A DNA stretch of 64,000 nucleotides from Lactococcus taiwanensis (GTDB lineage: Bacteria > Bacillota > Bacilli > Lactobacillales > Streptococcaceae), in NCBI RefSeq assembly GCF_014905395.1, contig NZ_BNDT01000002.1:1-64000 (forward strand), given 5' to 3'. The notes below the pieces were generated by a model that saw only the letters and a program-made list of their open reading frames with translations, had not been told where the DNA came from and ran no database searches. Position numbers and translations under genes: made by a program. This document shows, one piece after another, positions 32,321-41,571 of the stretch. The first letter of the stretch is position 1. Each line of letters begins with the position of its first letter.

Positions 32321-34920
32321 ATAAAGTTGAAATAGAAAATCGAGTGATTTCGATTCATGATAATTTAGCACTTCGAGATGATGGCTCAGTTATCGCAATG
32401 TATGAAGTGCCAGCATCTATTATTTCAAGTATGGATGTTGAAGGGAAAATCAAATTTAAAAAAAGGACAGAAGCCGTATTTGCGAGTCTCGCTCCGAACT
32501 TATCGTTTGATATAGGAATGCTTCCTGTACCAATTGACTTGGAAGAGCGATATAGTGCGCTTTTAGAAGACTGTGAAGAAGATACTTATGAGATGGCGTT
32601 GTATCTGTTGGAAAAATCGAGTGATGACCTGTATAGTTCAATTGGTCAACTGATAAACTATAAATTTTTCATGACCATACCGCTTAAGTCATTTGAGATT
32701 ACAGGTGATTTAAAGCAAATGCTTGGTGATGCGTGGGGTCGGTTACGTCAAAAAGCTGTATCTGCTGTAAGTCGTACACTGGAATTTGACATCAAATGGT
32801 ATGAAAACTATGAGAAAGTCAATAATGATTTGGAAACTAACCTTGCTTTAATACAGGGGCGTAAGACAACGCAAGCAGAAACAGGTTTCTATCAGCGAGT
32901 AGACTATTTACGGGGGCTTTATTATCATCGAGATGAAGAAGTTGCTTCTATCAAATCAAGTGTTCAAAATATTGATGACACTGTGGTTGAGCCGTTGGCA
33001 AATGGTGTGTTAGGACTAAAAAATAGTTATGGAAAAAGTCTTGTTAAAATACTTCCAATAGCCAATATGCCCAATGTAGTGAACAACCTTCATTTGGTTG
33101 AACATGCCCAAAAATTACCGTTTCCTGTTGAGCTTCATTGGAAATTTCATTTTTCTAAAATGAAGGGTGCTTTTTCTTTAGCTGCGAAAGGAGAACGTGC
33201 ATCTGATCGGATTAAAGAAAATCAGATTGAAGCTTATGAAAATGGTTCTAATCAAAAAACCTCTCTGGCGACTGCACGAATTATCCTCGATGAAATGACT
33301 GATGGAGTGGATGCACATGAACTTTTCGTGAATTACATGGCTTCTTTTGTGATTACTGGTCAAAGCATGAAGGAAATTAATTATTATAAAAAAATTATCC
33401 AACAAGATATTGGTGATTTAGGTGTTCAAGTTGTTTCGGGGATGTCTGACCAACTCTATTTTTTCTATAAAAACCGTTTTATTGAACAACTTGAAGAATC
33501 CGATAAATACTGTATTCAAGCCATGAAGCTTTCCTCGGCTTGTGAGAATCTCTTTTTTACTAGTCAGAAAATAGGTTCGGACATTGGTTTTACTATTGGT
33601 CGGATTGACCATGCAGTTGAATCTTGGGCTGGAGATTATAAAAAAGCTCTTGCAAGTTCAACACATCCCGTGTTCCTTAATCTATTTCAAGCGAACAAGC
33701 AAGGAATTGTAGGTAAAATCACAGATAACCCACACTTTGCCATTGTGGGTGAAACAGGGGGCGGTAAATCATTCTTGACCAAAGGGTTATTTACATGTCA
33801 CTCTCTTTTGAAAGCTTTAACGCTTTATATTGACCCTAAAAATGAAATGAAAGCACAATATATGAAAGTTAAAGCAAAATATGAAGCTAATTTTCCGAAA
33901 ATGGAAAAGGAAATTCAAGAAGCACGTGAAGCGATTCAAGATGATGAACAGCTTTATTGGGTGATTAAGGGAATTGAATACAAGTATTATAAACCTGTTG
34001 TAGATTATATTAATACGATTCATTTTGTTTCATTGGATGCGAAAGAAAAGAGTAATCATGGAGCACTTGACCCGTTAGTCTTTTTACATGGCGATGCTTG
34101 CAAGAAAATTTCTGTCAAGGTTACGGAAGAACTTTTGGGTGAGAAATATACGAAAGAGGATAAGTTTGAGATTGCTTTTCTTGAAAGCTTAGATGAAGTC
34201 ATGGCTGAGCGAGAACAAGGACAAAAGGCCGGTTTGCTTCATGTCTTTGAAAAATTACTTGCATCAGAAGATGAAATGATTAAAACCCGTGCTAATCTTG
34301 CTCTACGAAAAATTAAGAACTCTCAAATGGAACTTGTCTTCTCACACGGTGAAAATCCAGCAGTAGATATGGATGCTCATATTACTGTGTTAGGAGTAAC
34401 AGGTCTAAATCTTCCTAAAGCAAATGAGAAGATTACCAGTGACCATAAAGAATCACTGATTGTGATGTATGCTTTGGGAGAATTTTGTCGTGAGTTTGGC
34501 GAACGTGACCGTACCAAAGAAACGATTATTTTTGTGGATGAAGCATGGTTCTTTAACAAGACAGCAATTGGTGCTTCTATTTTAATGTCTATGAAACGTG
34601 TGGGACGTTCGCAAAATAATTTCCTAGGTCTAATTACTCAGTCTATTGATGATGTGAAGACAGAAGACGATTCGACAGCTTTTGGTACAATCTTCGCCTT
34701 TAGAGAACCTAATGAAACAGATAAAGTATTAAGTTACTTTAAACTTCCAGTGGAAGAAGAAACACAAGATTGGTACGATAATATGACGAAAGGGCAATGT
34801 ATCATGCGTGATCCGTTTGGTCGAACAGCTCGCATTACAGTTGATTTCCAACTTCCAGAGGTAACGATTCTCTTTGATACGGTCGAAACTAAAATGAAGA
34901 ATACAAGGATGGTGGCTTAA
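32317..34920 (+). CDS. VirB4-like conjugation ATPase (ConE/Orf16-type)
   Basis: An 867-residue protein with Walker A GETGGGKS at ~residue 475 and Walker B TIIFVDEAW at ~740, plus a typical VirB4 N-terminal region. It energises the type IV-like secretion channel at the inner face of the membrane. TTG start overlaps the TcpE stop (TTGA), preceded by GGAGGATGG. Its stop overlaps the ATG of the VirB6 gene (TAATG). Confidence 0.92.
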   Translation: MNKVEIENRVISIHDNLALRDDGSVIAMYEVPASIISSMDVEGKIKFKKRTEAVFASLAPNLSFDIGMLPVPIDLEERYSALLEDCEEDTYEMALYLLEKSSDDLYSSIGQLINYKFFMTIPLKSFEITGDLKQMLGDAWGRLRQKAVSAVSRTLEFDIKWYENYEKVNNDLETNLALIQGRKTTQAETGFYQRVDYLRGLYYHRDEEVASIKSSVQNIDDTVVEPLANGVLGLKNSYGKSLVKILPIANMPNVVNNLHLVEHAQKLPFPVELHWKFHFSKMKGAFSLAAKGERASDRIKENQIEAYENGSNQKTSLATARIILDEMTDGVDAHELFVNYMASFVITGQSMKEINYYKKIIQQDIGDLGVQVVSGMSDQLYFFYKNRFIEQLEESDKYCIQAMKLSSACENLFFTSQKIGSDIGFTIGRIDHAVESWAGDYKKALASSTHPVFLNLFQANKQGIVGKITDNPHFAIVGETGGGKSFLTKGLFTCHSLLKALTLYIDPKNEMKAQYMKVKAKYEANFPKMEKEIQEAREAIQDDEQLYWVIKGIEYKYYKPVVDYINTIHFVSLDAKEKSNHGALDPLVFLHGDACKKISVKVTEELLGEKYTKEDKFEIAFLESLDEVMAEREQGQKAGLLHVFEKLLASEDEMIKTRANLALRKIKNSQMELVFSHGENPAVDMDAHITVLGVTGLNLPKANEKITSDHKESLIVMYALGEFCREFGERDRTKETIIFVDEAWFFNKTAIGASILMSMKRVGRSQNNFLGLITQSIDDVKTEDDSTAFGTIFAFREPNETDKVLSYFKLPVEEETQDWYDNMTKGQCIMRDPFGRTARITVDFQLPEVTILFDTVETKMKNTRMVA

Positions 34921-37016
34921 TGAAAAAGAAGGTGTTATTACTTATGGGGTTAGTTGTCTTTTTCTTTAGTTTTTCTCCATTAGTACAGGCTGAAGGTACG
35001 ACGTCATCCTCTTCATCTAATAGTGAACTACTTACACCTCCTATAAGTGATAACATGGATGATTATTCTAGTTCAGATTCCCCAAGTAAAACGATGAGTG
35101 AAGCGAAAAAAGAAGAAGCTAGAAAAGATTTAGACAACTATACCTCTTATATGTATGTTAACGATAAAGGTATAATTACGCCCTCGATGAATGCAGGTTT
35201 ACAAACCTTTTTTGTTCGTTCACAATTTTTTGTGACAAAAACGATTTATCGCTTTGTTAATTTTGTTAATCAGGGCTTGAATGGTAATTCTGTCATCAGT
35301 ACGTGGCGAACAGCACTATTTGATACTGCAAAATCTATTTATAGTAAGTTTATGACCCCTGAATTGATTCCTGTTGTTGCAATAGGACTGATTTCAACGC
35401 TTCTCTATTATTTTTTACATAAGCGGATGATGGAAGGACTTAGAAAAGTTTTCTTAGTTATTGTCATGACGACCTTCTTTGTTTATGGAGGAAACAGCCT
35501 TGTTGAAAAAGTTCATGGCGCGATGAATGATGTGACGACAAGTGTCGTCAAGACTATTTCAGTGGCTGGTGTGTCTTCAACGGATAAGAATGATTTGTTT
35601 ACTACAATGGTAAAAGTGCCCTTTCTTTATCTTAACTTTGATGGCGTAAAAATTAATAATGATGGCACAAGTAATGTAAAACAGGATGATATTGACCGTC
35701 TGCTTACTTCAGATGATGATAATGATGAATTAAAGAGTATTCAAGAAGATTTGAAAGACAGTCATCTGACGGTTAAAAAATTGGGTGATAAAGTTTTAAC
35801 TGCTTTTGGAAGTGTCATTAATGCGCTTTTATTGGGTGCAATCTACCTTTTCTTTTCAGTTTTTTCTTTCTTCATGGATTTCCTCTTTATTATTTTAGTC
35901 TTTATCTTACCTTTTGCATCGATTGCCTCCTTCTTTCCAGCTTTTGATAAAACGATTCTTGATTGGGGGAAGACAAGTTTTGGTATCCTGATTCTTTCAG
36001 GACTAGGTGTCTTTGGCACAGCATTTATTGGCTTGTTTGATGGGCTTGTTTCAATGGTGTTAAGTGGTCTTTTGGGAAGCAATTACTTCTTTGTGACAAT
36101 TGCCAAAATTGGTCTTTACATTTTTGCTTATAAACATCGAGCGAAAATTTTACGTATTTTCTCTGCTCATCATATGGGGCAAGGTAAATTTTCAGGGCGC
36201 TTGGATAATCTGTTGGCAGGTGCGAAACAAAAAACAGTGGGCGCTCTAAAAGCTCCAGTTTTAGCAGGTGTTACAGGAGGGATTACTGCTGGGATGATGG
36301 CAGGCTCATTTCTTAAAGACAAAACCACAGCAGGTACAGGTTCAGTGCGCCATGGTTGGGATAATCAGCGTTATAATCATACGCTAGATAAACTTAACAA
36401 AGCAGAACCTGGCACTCAAAAAGCTCAAACGCTTAGTCAACGTGAAGAAAAGCTTCGTGGAAAAATGGGAAGTAGACAGGATCGTTTTAATAATCGAGTG
36501 AATAAAAAAGAAAATAGTCTTCGTACAAAATTCCGTCAAGCTTATACAAAACAACGCTTGGGTGGTGAAGAAAGTGAAGCCTATAAAAAACTACAAGCAG
36601 AACAAAAGAAAAATCCTAATAAAATTAATCAAGTTAAAGCCATGTATGATTCAACGAATAAGAAAGCTGAAGAATATCTGAAGAACAAGGTTAATCAATC
36701 TGAAAAAGGAGAAACCAAAACCAAAACAGAACAATTGAAAAATGTGGATGCTATGATGAAAGAAAAATCAGTAGTTCCAAAGGATAAAAAACCTAAGGAG
36801 GAACTTCCAAAAGCCACACCATCCGCAGATAAAAAGATGACACCCTCACCAATTATGAAGGAAGTTGAAAAGAAACCAAAGGTTTTACATGGTAATCAAA
36901 CTCCCAAAGCTAATTTCGAACCTAAAAAGAAGAAAATAGAACCTTGGAAAAACGATAATGAAAATCCTTTTACTCAAAAAGTGCCAGAACATCCTTTTTT
37001 AGTAGATGAGAAATAG
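34920..37016 (+). CDS. VirB6-like polytopic conjugation protein
   Basis: A 698-residue protein with a signal peptide (residues 1-24) and an acidic Ser-rich stretch. About six to eight TM segments lie between ~150 and ~410, and a long basic cytosolic tail (from ~430) has low-complexity Lys/Gln-rich coils. This matches ConG of ICEBs1 and Orf15 of Tn916, which form the membrane channel. TAATG overlap with the VirB4 gene. Confidence 0.88.
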   Translation: MKKKVLLLMGLVVFFFSFSPLVQAEGTTSSSSSNSELLTPPISDNMDDYSSSDSPSKTMSEAKKEEARKDLDNYTSYMYVNDKGIITPSMNAGLQTFFVRSQFFVTKTIYRFVNFVNQGLNGNSVISTWRTALFDTAKSIYSKFMTPELIPVVAIGLISTLLYYFLHKRMMEGLRKVFLVIVMTTFFVYGGNSLVEKVHGAMNDVTTSVVKTISVAGVSSTDKNDLFTTMVKVPFLYLNFDGVKINNDGTSNVKQDDIDRLLTSDDDNDELKSIQEDLKDSHLTVKKLGDKVLTAFGSVINALLLGAIYLFFSVFSFFMDFLFIILVFILPFASIASFFPAFDKTILDWGKTSFGILILSGLGVFGTAFIGLFDGLVSMVLSGLLGSNYFFVTIAKIGLYIFAYKHRAKILRIFSAHHMGQGKFSGRLDNLLAGAKQKTVGALKAPVLAGVTGGITAGMMAGSFLKDKTTAGTGSVRHGWDNQRYNHTLDKLNKAEPGTQKAQTLSQREEKLRGKMGSRQDRFNNRVNKKENSLRTKFRQAYTKQRLGGEESEAYKKLQAEQKKNPNKINQVKAMYDSTNKKAEEYLKNKVNQSEKGETKTKTEQLKNVDAMMKEKSVVPKDKKPKEELPKATPSADKKMTPSPIMKEVEKKPKVLHGNQTPKANFEPKKKKIEPWKNDNENPFTQKVPEHPFLVDEK

Positions 37017-37036
37017 TAAAAATAATGGAGATAAAA

Positions 37037-38074
37037 ATGAAAAAGCGACTTAAACGGAAGGTCTTAATTTACAGCCTTCCTTTTTTAGTTCCTTTACTTA
37101 TCATCCTTTCTTTCTTCTCTCTTTTTGCAGCATCAGATGACGAAAGTTCTAGTGCAGATGCTAATATAAATGACCCACAAGTTCAGACAGCGCAAATCAT
37201 CTGGGATAGAGTATTAGAGGAAGGGGGAACAAAAGAAGGAGCAGCTGCTCTTTTAGGTAATAACCAAGTAGAAAGTCAGCTTCAACCGTCTGTCATCCAG
37301 TCTCATGCAAGTTTTGATGAAAAGAAAGCAATGGATGCCAGTTTGGGAGGTTATGCCTTTGGTTTAGCGCAATGGGATAGTGGAAGACGTGTCAATTTAT
37401 TGAACTATGCTAAAAGTGAAAAGAAAGCATGGACAGATGCGCAATTGCAAGTAGAGTTTATGTTTGAGCATGATGGTTCGGATGCAGACTTGCTAAAGAA
37501 ATTAGTTAAAGGAAAAGACCTCAACCAGACCACTGAAGCTATTATGCGCAAGTGGGAGAGGGCAGGTGCAACTGATAGCTTAAGTCAACGTCAAGCGTAT
37601 GCGAAATATTGGTTTGATACCATGACCTCAGGAACCTCAGGAGGAAGTTCAGGAGGGATTACGCCAGATGTTCCCGCTGGTTGGAAACTTGATAAGCCTA
37701 TTAATACAAGTGGTTATCTTGCAACAAGCTATGCTTATAAACAATGTACTTGGTTCACTTGGAATCGAGCAAGAGATTTTGGAATTACATTTGGTATGTA
37801 TATGGGAAATGGCGCTGATTGGCAAAATCAAGCAGGCTATACGGTAACTACCACTCCAACCCTTCATAGTGCGGTTAGCTTTAGCGGAGGACAAAGTGTT
37901 GGTGGTCAATGGAATGCAGACCCTACATATGGTCACGTTGCTTTTGTGGAGGCTATCCATTCAGACGGTTCAGTTTTGATTTCACAATCAGGAACAGGAT
38001 TTAGTACGGAATATACCTTCCAAGTCTTAACTAAAGCACAAGCTAGTCAGTACCATTACGTGATAGGGAAATAA
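37037..38074 (+). CDS. Two-domain peptidoglycan hydrolase (lysozyme-like plus CHAP)
   Basis: Starts at ATG 37037 because GGAG lies at 37027; an ATG at 37025 lacks a site. It has 345 residues, one N-terminal TM segment (~12-32), a tail-tip-lysozyme-like domain (~55-195, LGNNQVESQLQP ... YAFGLAQWDSGRR), a Gly/Ser linker and a C-terminal CHAP domain (Cys in QCTWFTW, His in GHVAFVE). It corresponds to CwlT of ICEBs1 and Orf14 of Tn916 and opens the wall for the channel. It is the last transfer gene of this run. Confidence 0.9.
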   Translation: MKKRLKRKVLIYSLPFLVPLLIILSFFSLFAASDDESSSADANINDPQVQTAQIIWDRVLEEGGTKEGAAALLGNNQVESQLQPSVIQSHASFDEKKAMDASLGGYAFGLAQWDSGRRVNLLNYAKSEKKAWTDAQLQVEFMFEHDGSDADLLKKLVKGKDLNQTTEAIMRKWERAGATDSLSQRQAYAKYWFDTMTSGTSGGSSGGITPDVPAGWKLDKPINTSGYLATSYAYKQCTWFTWNRARDFGITFGMYMGNGADWQNQAGYTVTTTPTLHSAVSFSGGQSVGGQWNADPTYGHVAFVEAIHSDGSVLISQSGTGFSTEYTFQVLTKAQASQYHYVIGK

Positions 38075-38218
38075 AAATAATATGTCACACAGGATAAAGT
38101 GGCGGTTAGTTATAACGTTTGAAAAATTTAAAGTAATTTCTACGATTGCTGGCAAAATGTTTACATTTGCACCTAATTGTTATATAATGTTAGTATAAGA
38201 AGTGAAGGAGGAAAACAG

Positions 38219-38560
38219 ATGAGTGTGATTCAAGTATCCGCAAGGGTTGATAAAAACCTGAAAGAGGAAGCACAAAAAGTGCTTGCTAAACAGGGGCTGG
38301 ATATTCCGACAGTAATAAAAATGCTTATTACAAAAACAGCTTATGAGCAACAAGTTCCGCTTATGTTAACCTCCTCACCATCAGTGAGTTATCCAGAAGG
38401 CTGGTTTTCAGCAGATCGTGTAGAAAATAGAAATAAAATAGCTGGTATGACATCACAAGTAGAAGCTAAAACGCTTGATTTTTCAAAGAAGAAAGATATT
38501 GAAGAATTCTTTGATGAAGATTTTTCAGAATATGAGGATTTGTTCAATGGAACTAAGTGA
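38219..38560 (+). CDS. RelB/DinJ-type antitoxin
   Basis: From ATG 38219 (GGAGGAAAACAG) it has 113 residues. The N-terminus (VSARVDKNLKEEAQKVLAKQGLDIPTVIKMLI) is a ribbon-helix-helix domain of the RelB/DinJ type. The acidic C-terminus (IEEFFDEDFSEYEDLF) should bind the toxin. The toxin gene overlaps its end by 14 bp. A TA pair near the recombination genes stabilises ICEs against loss. A promoter may lie at TATAAT near 38183. Confidence 0.85.
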   Translation: MSVIQVSARVDKNLKEEAQKVLAKQGLDIPTVIKMLITKTAYEQQVPLMLTSSPSVSYPEGWFSADRVENRNKIAGMTSQVEAKTLDFSKKKDIEEFFDEDFSEYEDLFNGTK

Positions 38561-38879
38561 GCATACAGTAGTAATTGCTAAAATTACATATGCAGACGGG
38601 ACGGGCTCGAAAGTTCGTCCTGCTTTTGTTATTAAGTTAGATGGTAATTTGGTTAAGACTTATCGGATTACAAGTCAGTATGAGCAGAAATCAGATTATA
38701 TTAAGAGCAAGTATTTTGAGATAATTGATTATATAGAAGCGGGCTTAAGGAAACGTTCTTGGATTGACACAGTACAAGCTTATAACATTAATGTCAACGA
38801 AACAAAGATACGAGTTATAGGTTACTTATCAGGAAGAGATGAAGCACGACTTCGAGATTTTTTGGAACAAGTATTATAA
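38547..38879 (+). CDS. MazF/PemK-like toxin
   Basis: From ATG 38547 it has 110 residues. The opening VVIAKITYADGTGSKVRPAFVIK matches the beta-strand and the DG-G-KVRPA motif of the MazF/PemK/CcdB fold, endoribonucleases in this family. Translation overlaps the antitoxin gene, as is usual. A longer frame to 38475 has no site and lies inside the antitoxin gene. Partnership with a DinJ-type rather than MazE-type antitoxin is less usual. Confidence 0.8.
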   Translation: MELSEHTVVIAKITYADGTGSKVRPAFVIKLDGNLVKTYRITSQYEQKSDYIKSKYFEIIDYIEAGLRKRSWIDTVQAYNINVNETKIRVIGYLSGRDEARLRDFLEQVL

Positions 38880-38884
38880 AAGCG

Positions 38885-38917
38885 AAAAGGTTGATGGAAA
38901 TTATCAACCTTTTTTTG
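38885..38917 (+). terminator. Terminator after the TA pair
   Basis: AAAAGGTTGAT pairs with ATCAACCTTTT, followed by more T residues. Confidence 0.85.
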
Positions 38918-38936
38918 TTTGTTCAGAAAGGAAAAA

Positions 38937-39428
38937 ATGTTAGAACTTGCTGAATTTAAGAGCGCTGAATTACGTTCAGAAGATAGATTAGAAGAACGAT
39001 ACGCTAGTTTCGATAGACGGTTAAGGGAAATGGAAGCAGAGCTTGAATTATATCCTTATGCAAGGCTGACGGAAATTATTGCATGGGCAGAACATTTAAA
39101 AATTTGTATTGGTAAATTAAGGGTAATTCGTGAGTATAGTATAGAAGCTTCCCAAAAAGAATGGAATAGATTGGAAGATTCTATGCTTGATTATGTCAGG
39201 ATAGATAGAGCATTTATCAGTATTCTATCAAAACATATTCTTTATCTTGCGAAGTTGGACGAACGTTATCGCCAAAGGCTCTACATTTTTACTAATAAGT
39301 TGGATAACAGTGTTCGTTACTTGAAGTCTTATATAGAGGATTTAGAAAAGCAAGGTTTCTCCTTGTCAGGGACACTTGCGGAAAGTAGAAATTTAAGTGA
39401 CATGAATTGGTTGAGTATCACAAAATAA
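38937..39428 (+). CDS. Helical protein, 163 aa, unknown
   Basis: Starts at ATG 38937 behind AGAAAGGAAA. The product is almost entirely charged helix (ERYASFDRRLREMEAELELY), with no TM or signal. It lies between the TA pair and ArdA, a typical position for anti-defence or stability genes in ICEs. No known domain. Confidence 0.65.
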   Translation: MLELAEFKSAELRSEDRLEERYASFDRRLREMEAELELYPYARLTEIIAWAEHLKICIGKLRVIREYSIEASQKEWNRLEDSMLDYVRIDRAFISILSKHILYLAKLDERYRQRLYIFTNKLDNSVRYLKSYIEDLEKQGFSLSGTLAESRNLSDMNWLSITK

Positions 39429-39442
39429 GAAAGTAGGAAAAT

Positions 39443-39931
39443 ATGGAAACACCAAAAGTATATATCGTTAATTTAAATAGTTATAATAATGCAAGAACTC
39501 GTGGAGGATGGTATGATTTGCCTGTTGATATTCGTCAAGTTCAAAGAGATTTGAAACTGAATGAAGATGGTGAAGAATATGCAATTCACGACTATGAAAA
39601 CTTTTATGGTTATAGAGTCGGGGAATATTCTTCACTTCAGGAGCTTAATGAATATGCGGAACAATTGCAGGAGCTATCAGACCTTGACCACTTAGAAGAA
39701 TTTCTTGAAGTTTATGGTATTGATGATGTTATTAATAATAAAGATGATTTAGAGTTTGTGCAAGCTTCGGATGAGGAAGATTTGGCACAAGAAATTGTTG
39801 AGCAGATGGGCGGTGTTGAAGCTTTATCACAAAATACACTTCAGCGATATTTTAACTATGCAAGTTTTGGTCGAGATCTAGCTCTTGGAGATTATGCCTC
39901 GACTACACATGGTTATGTACGAAATATTTAA
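39443..39931 (+). CDS. ardA: ArdA antirestriction protein
   Basis: A 162-residue, very acidic protein with the ArdA opening (KVYIVNLNSYNNARTRGGWYDLPVD) and the central HDYENFYG motif. ArdA mimics bent DNA and inhibits type I restriction enzymes, protecting ICE DNA entering a recipient. It is the counterpart of Orf18 of Tn916. A site AGTAGGAAAAT precedes the ATG. Confidence 0.9.
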   Translation: METPKVYIVNLNSYNNARTRGGWYDLPVDIRQVQRDLKLNEDGEEYAIHDYENFYGYRVGEYSSLQELNEYAEQLQELSDLDHLEEFLEVYGIDDVINNKDDLEFVQASDEEDLAQEIVEQMGGVEALSQNTLQRYFNYASFGRDLALGDYASTTHGYVRNI

Positions 39932-39935
39932 TAAA

Positions 39936-39968
39936 TAAGGGCAAGATGAGTCTTGCTCTTTTTTTTTT
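39936..39968 (+). terminator. Terminator after ardA
   Basis: GGGCAAGA-TGAG-TCTTGCTC followed by nine T residues. Confidence 0.85.
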
Positions 39969-40002
39969 GCGTTGTATGAAATAAGTAAAGGAAAATAATA
40001 CT

Positions 40003-40206
40003 ATGAATCAAAAATTGATAAATAAACCAATAATTACAAGTGATGATTTGGAAAAATTAGGCATACCACCAACGCAAGCTAAGAGAGTGATACATGACGC
40101 AAAAAAGAATGCTGTATCAGAAGGTTTCTCTTTTTATAGGGGTAAACAAAATTTTGCTCCTTCTAAGTTTGTGTGTGAAATTATTGGAATAGGAGAGGTT
40201 GCATAA
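40003..40206 (+). CDS. DUF3173 excisionase-like protein
   Basis: A 67-residue protein matching DUF3173 (ITSDDLEKLGIPPTQAKRVIHDAK), a winged-helix-like family found directly before ICE integrases. It probably acts as Xis or directs recombination. AAAGGAAAATAATACT precedes the ATG; the stop overlaps the integrase ATG (TAATG). Confidence 0.8.
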   Translation: MNQKLINKPIITSDDLEKLGIPPTQAKRVIHDAKKNAVSEGFSFYRGKQNFAPSKFVCEIIGIGEVA

Positions 40207-41327
40207 TGGCGACAATTCGATATAGGCAACGTGGAGTAAAAAAACTGTGGCATTTCGAAATCAGAGATGAGACAGGAAAAAGCATTGCTTATCGGGGAGG
40301 TTTTAAGACAAAACGAGCAGCACAATTAGTAGGAAGTCCGATCTTTCAGGAAATACAAAAAGGAACTACGCTTAATAGTAACATGAGTTTACCTCAACTC
40401 TATAGACAGTGGTATGACTTGAAAGTAAAAAATAGTGGTAGAAGTAAGGCAACTTTACAAAAATATTTACAGTATGAGCAAAAAATCGTTGAATACTTAG
40501 ATTACCCAGTGAGTGGCATCTCACCTACGCTTTATCAAAAACAGTTAAATATTATTGGAAAAAATGTAAATAGGAGTTTTCTTAGCCTAATGACAAATGC
40601 TGTCAGAAAAGCAATTCAAATGGCGAAAGCAGATAAAATATTTGTAGAAGACTTTACTGTTGGAGTTGAATATTTCTCAAGTAGGGAAGAGAAGGCTTCA
40701 TCAGAAAAGTACCTGCATAAGTTTTCAGATATAGAGCTAGTTTTAGAGACTTTAAAGTCTGAAATGGATTATAAGCGAAGTGTTATAAGATATTACCTTT
40801 ACTTATTGTTTACAACAGGGATGCGCCCAGGTGAATTGCTAGCTCTTACTTGGGATCATGTGAATTTTGAGGAGCAGTTATTATATACAGATAAACGTGT
40901 AAATTCAAGCACTTTAGAGGTTGTTGCACCTAAAACTACTAATTCTATCCGTTATGTACCAATTAATAGTGATTCTATTTTAGTATTAAAGGAACTAAAA
41001 AATGAGCAAGAGTTGACTAATAATCAATTAGGAATAAAGAATGTGCATAATTATGTTTTTCAACATTATGGCTTAAAGAAGGAGATTCCTACAAATGCTA
41101 GCTGTAACAAAATTTTGAAAAAGGTATTAAATCGTTTAAATATTAAGCCGGTCATAACTGTTTACGGTGCAAGACATACTAGAGCAACTTATTTGATAAA
41201 CAAAGGGATTCCACTAGATGTTATTGCTAAAGTTTTGGGGCATACAGTTGAAGAGTTGACACGTACATATAGACATCTTTTGTCAGAAACACGTGAACAG
41301 GGCTATGAACAGATAAAAAAATTATAA
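40206..41327 (+). CDS. int: Tyrosine recombinase (ICE integrase)
   Basis: A 373-residue tyrosine recombinase. It has an Arm-binding N-terminal domain (ATIRYRQRG), a core-binding SAM-like domain (~60-160) and a catalytic domain. Catalytic residues include Arg in MRPGELLAL, Arg and His in GARHTRAT, His in LGH and Tyr in TRTYRHL. The gene ends 86 bp from the 3' end of tRNA-Ser, so insertion at that tRNA is expected. Confidence 0.93.
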   Translation: MATIRYRQRGVKKLWHFEIRDETGKSIAYRGGFKTKRAAQLVGSPIFQEIQKGTTLNSNMSLPQLYRQWYDLKVKNSGRSKATLQKYLQYEQKIVEYLDYPVSGISPTLYQKQLNIIGKNVNRSFLSLMTNAVRKAIQMAKADKIFVEDFTVGVEYFSSREEKASSEKYLHKFSDIELVLETLKSEMDYKRSVIRYYLYLLFTTGMRPGELLALTWDHVNFEEQLLYTDKRVNSSTLEVVAPKTTNSIRYVPINSDSILVLKELKNEQELTNNQLGIKNVHNYVFQHYGLKKEIPTNASCNKILKKVLNRLNIKPVITVYGARHTRATYLINKGIPLDVIAKVLGHTVEELTRTYRHLLSETREQGYEQIKKL

Positions 41328-41354
41328 AATAAAATGGGGCAAATTTGGGGGCAG

Positions 41355-41392
41355 GACAAAAGAAAACCACCTGTAATGAAGTAACAGGTGGA
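41355..41392 (-). terminator. Terminator of tRNA-Ser
   Basis: On the minus strand, CCACCTGT...ACAGGTGG is followed by TTTTCTTTTG. It lies between the tRNA 3' end and the integrase, on the ICE side of the junction. Confidence 0.7.
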
Positions 41393-41413
41393 AAAGGAGT
41401 AAGCTGGTATTAA

Positions 41414-41499
41414 GGAGTCAAGGGGATTTGAACCCCTGCGCCGCTTTACACGGTTCGCTGGATTTCGAGTCCAGTGCATTACCACTCTGCCATGGCTCC
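41414..41499 (-). tRNA. tRNA-Ser(CGA), probable ICE attachment site
   Basis: The minus strand folds as a class II tRNA. Acceptor GGAGCCA/TGACTCC, D-arm GCA...TGC, anticodon arm CTGGA-CTCGAAA-TCCAG with CGA, a long variable arm, and T-arm AGGGG-TTCAAAT-CCCCT. CCA is not encoded. The fifth acceptor pair is C-A, a mismatch. The 3' end faces the ICE, so this 3' half may be the copy supplied by the element. An extended -10, TGCTATAAT, lies upstream at 41519-41524 (reverse strand). Confidence 0.9.
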
Positions 41500-41571
41500 A
41501 TTCCTTTATTGTAATTCCATTATAGCATACATTCCAAACGGAGGACAGCAAAATGCATAGCTCGAAAAAAC

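Larger units (their letters stand above)
15694..41420 (+). mobile_element. Integrative and conjugative element of the Tn916/ICESt3 type, left end unresolved
   Basis: The region has an ImmA/ImmR control module, an FtsK-like coupling protein, an oriT-like zone, a MobT/Rep_trans relaxase, TcpC/TcpD/TcpE, VirB4, VirB6, VirB1-like hydrolase, ArdA, an excisionase-like gene and an integrase. Transcription runs mainly rightward. The integrase abuts the 3' end of tRNA-Ser(CGA), the expected right junction. I found no direct repeat of the tRNA 3' end to the left, so the coordinate given is only the leftmost gene I can assign by function. Confidence 0.85.

Noticed and set aside
38475-38546. N-terminal extension of the MazF/PemK-like toxin
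   Set aside because: It lies within the antitoxin gene without a ribosome-binding site; ATG 38547 gives the normal start of the fold.
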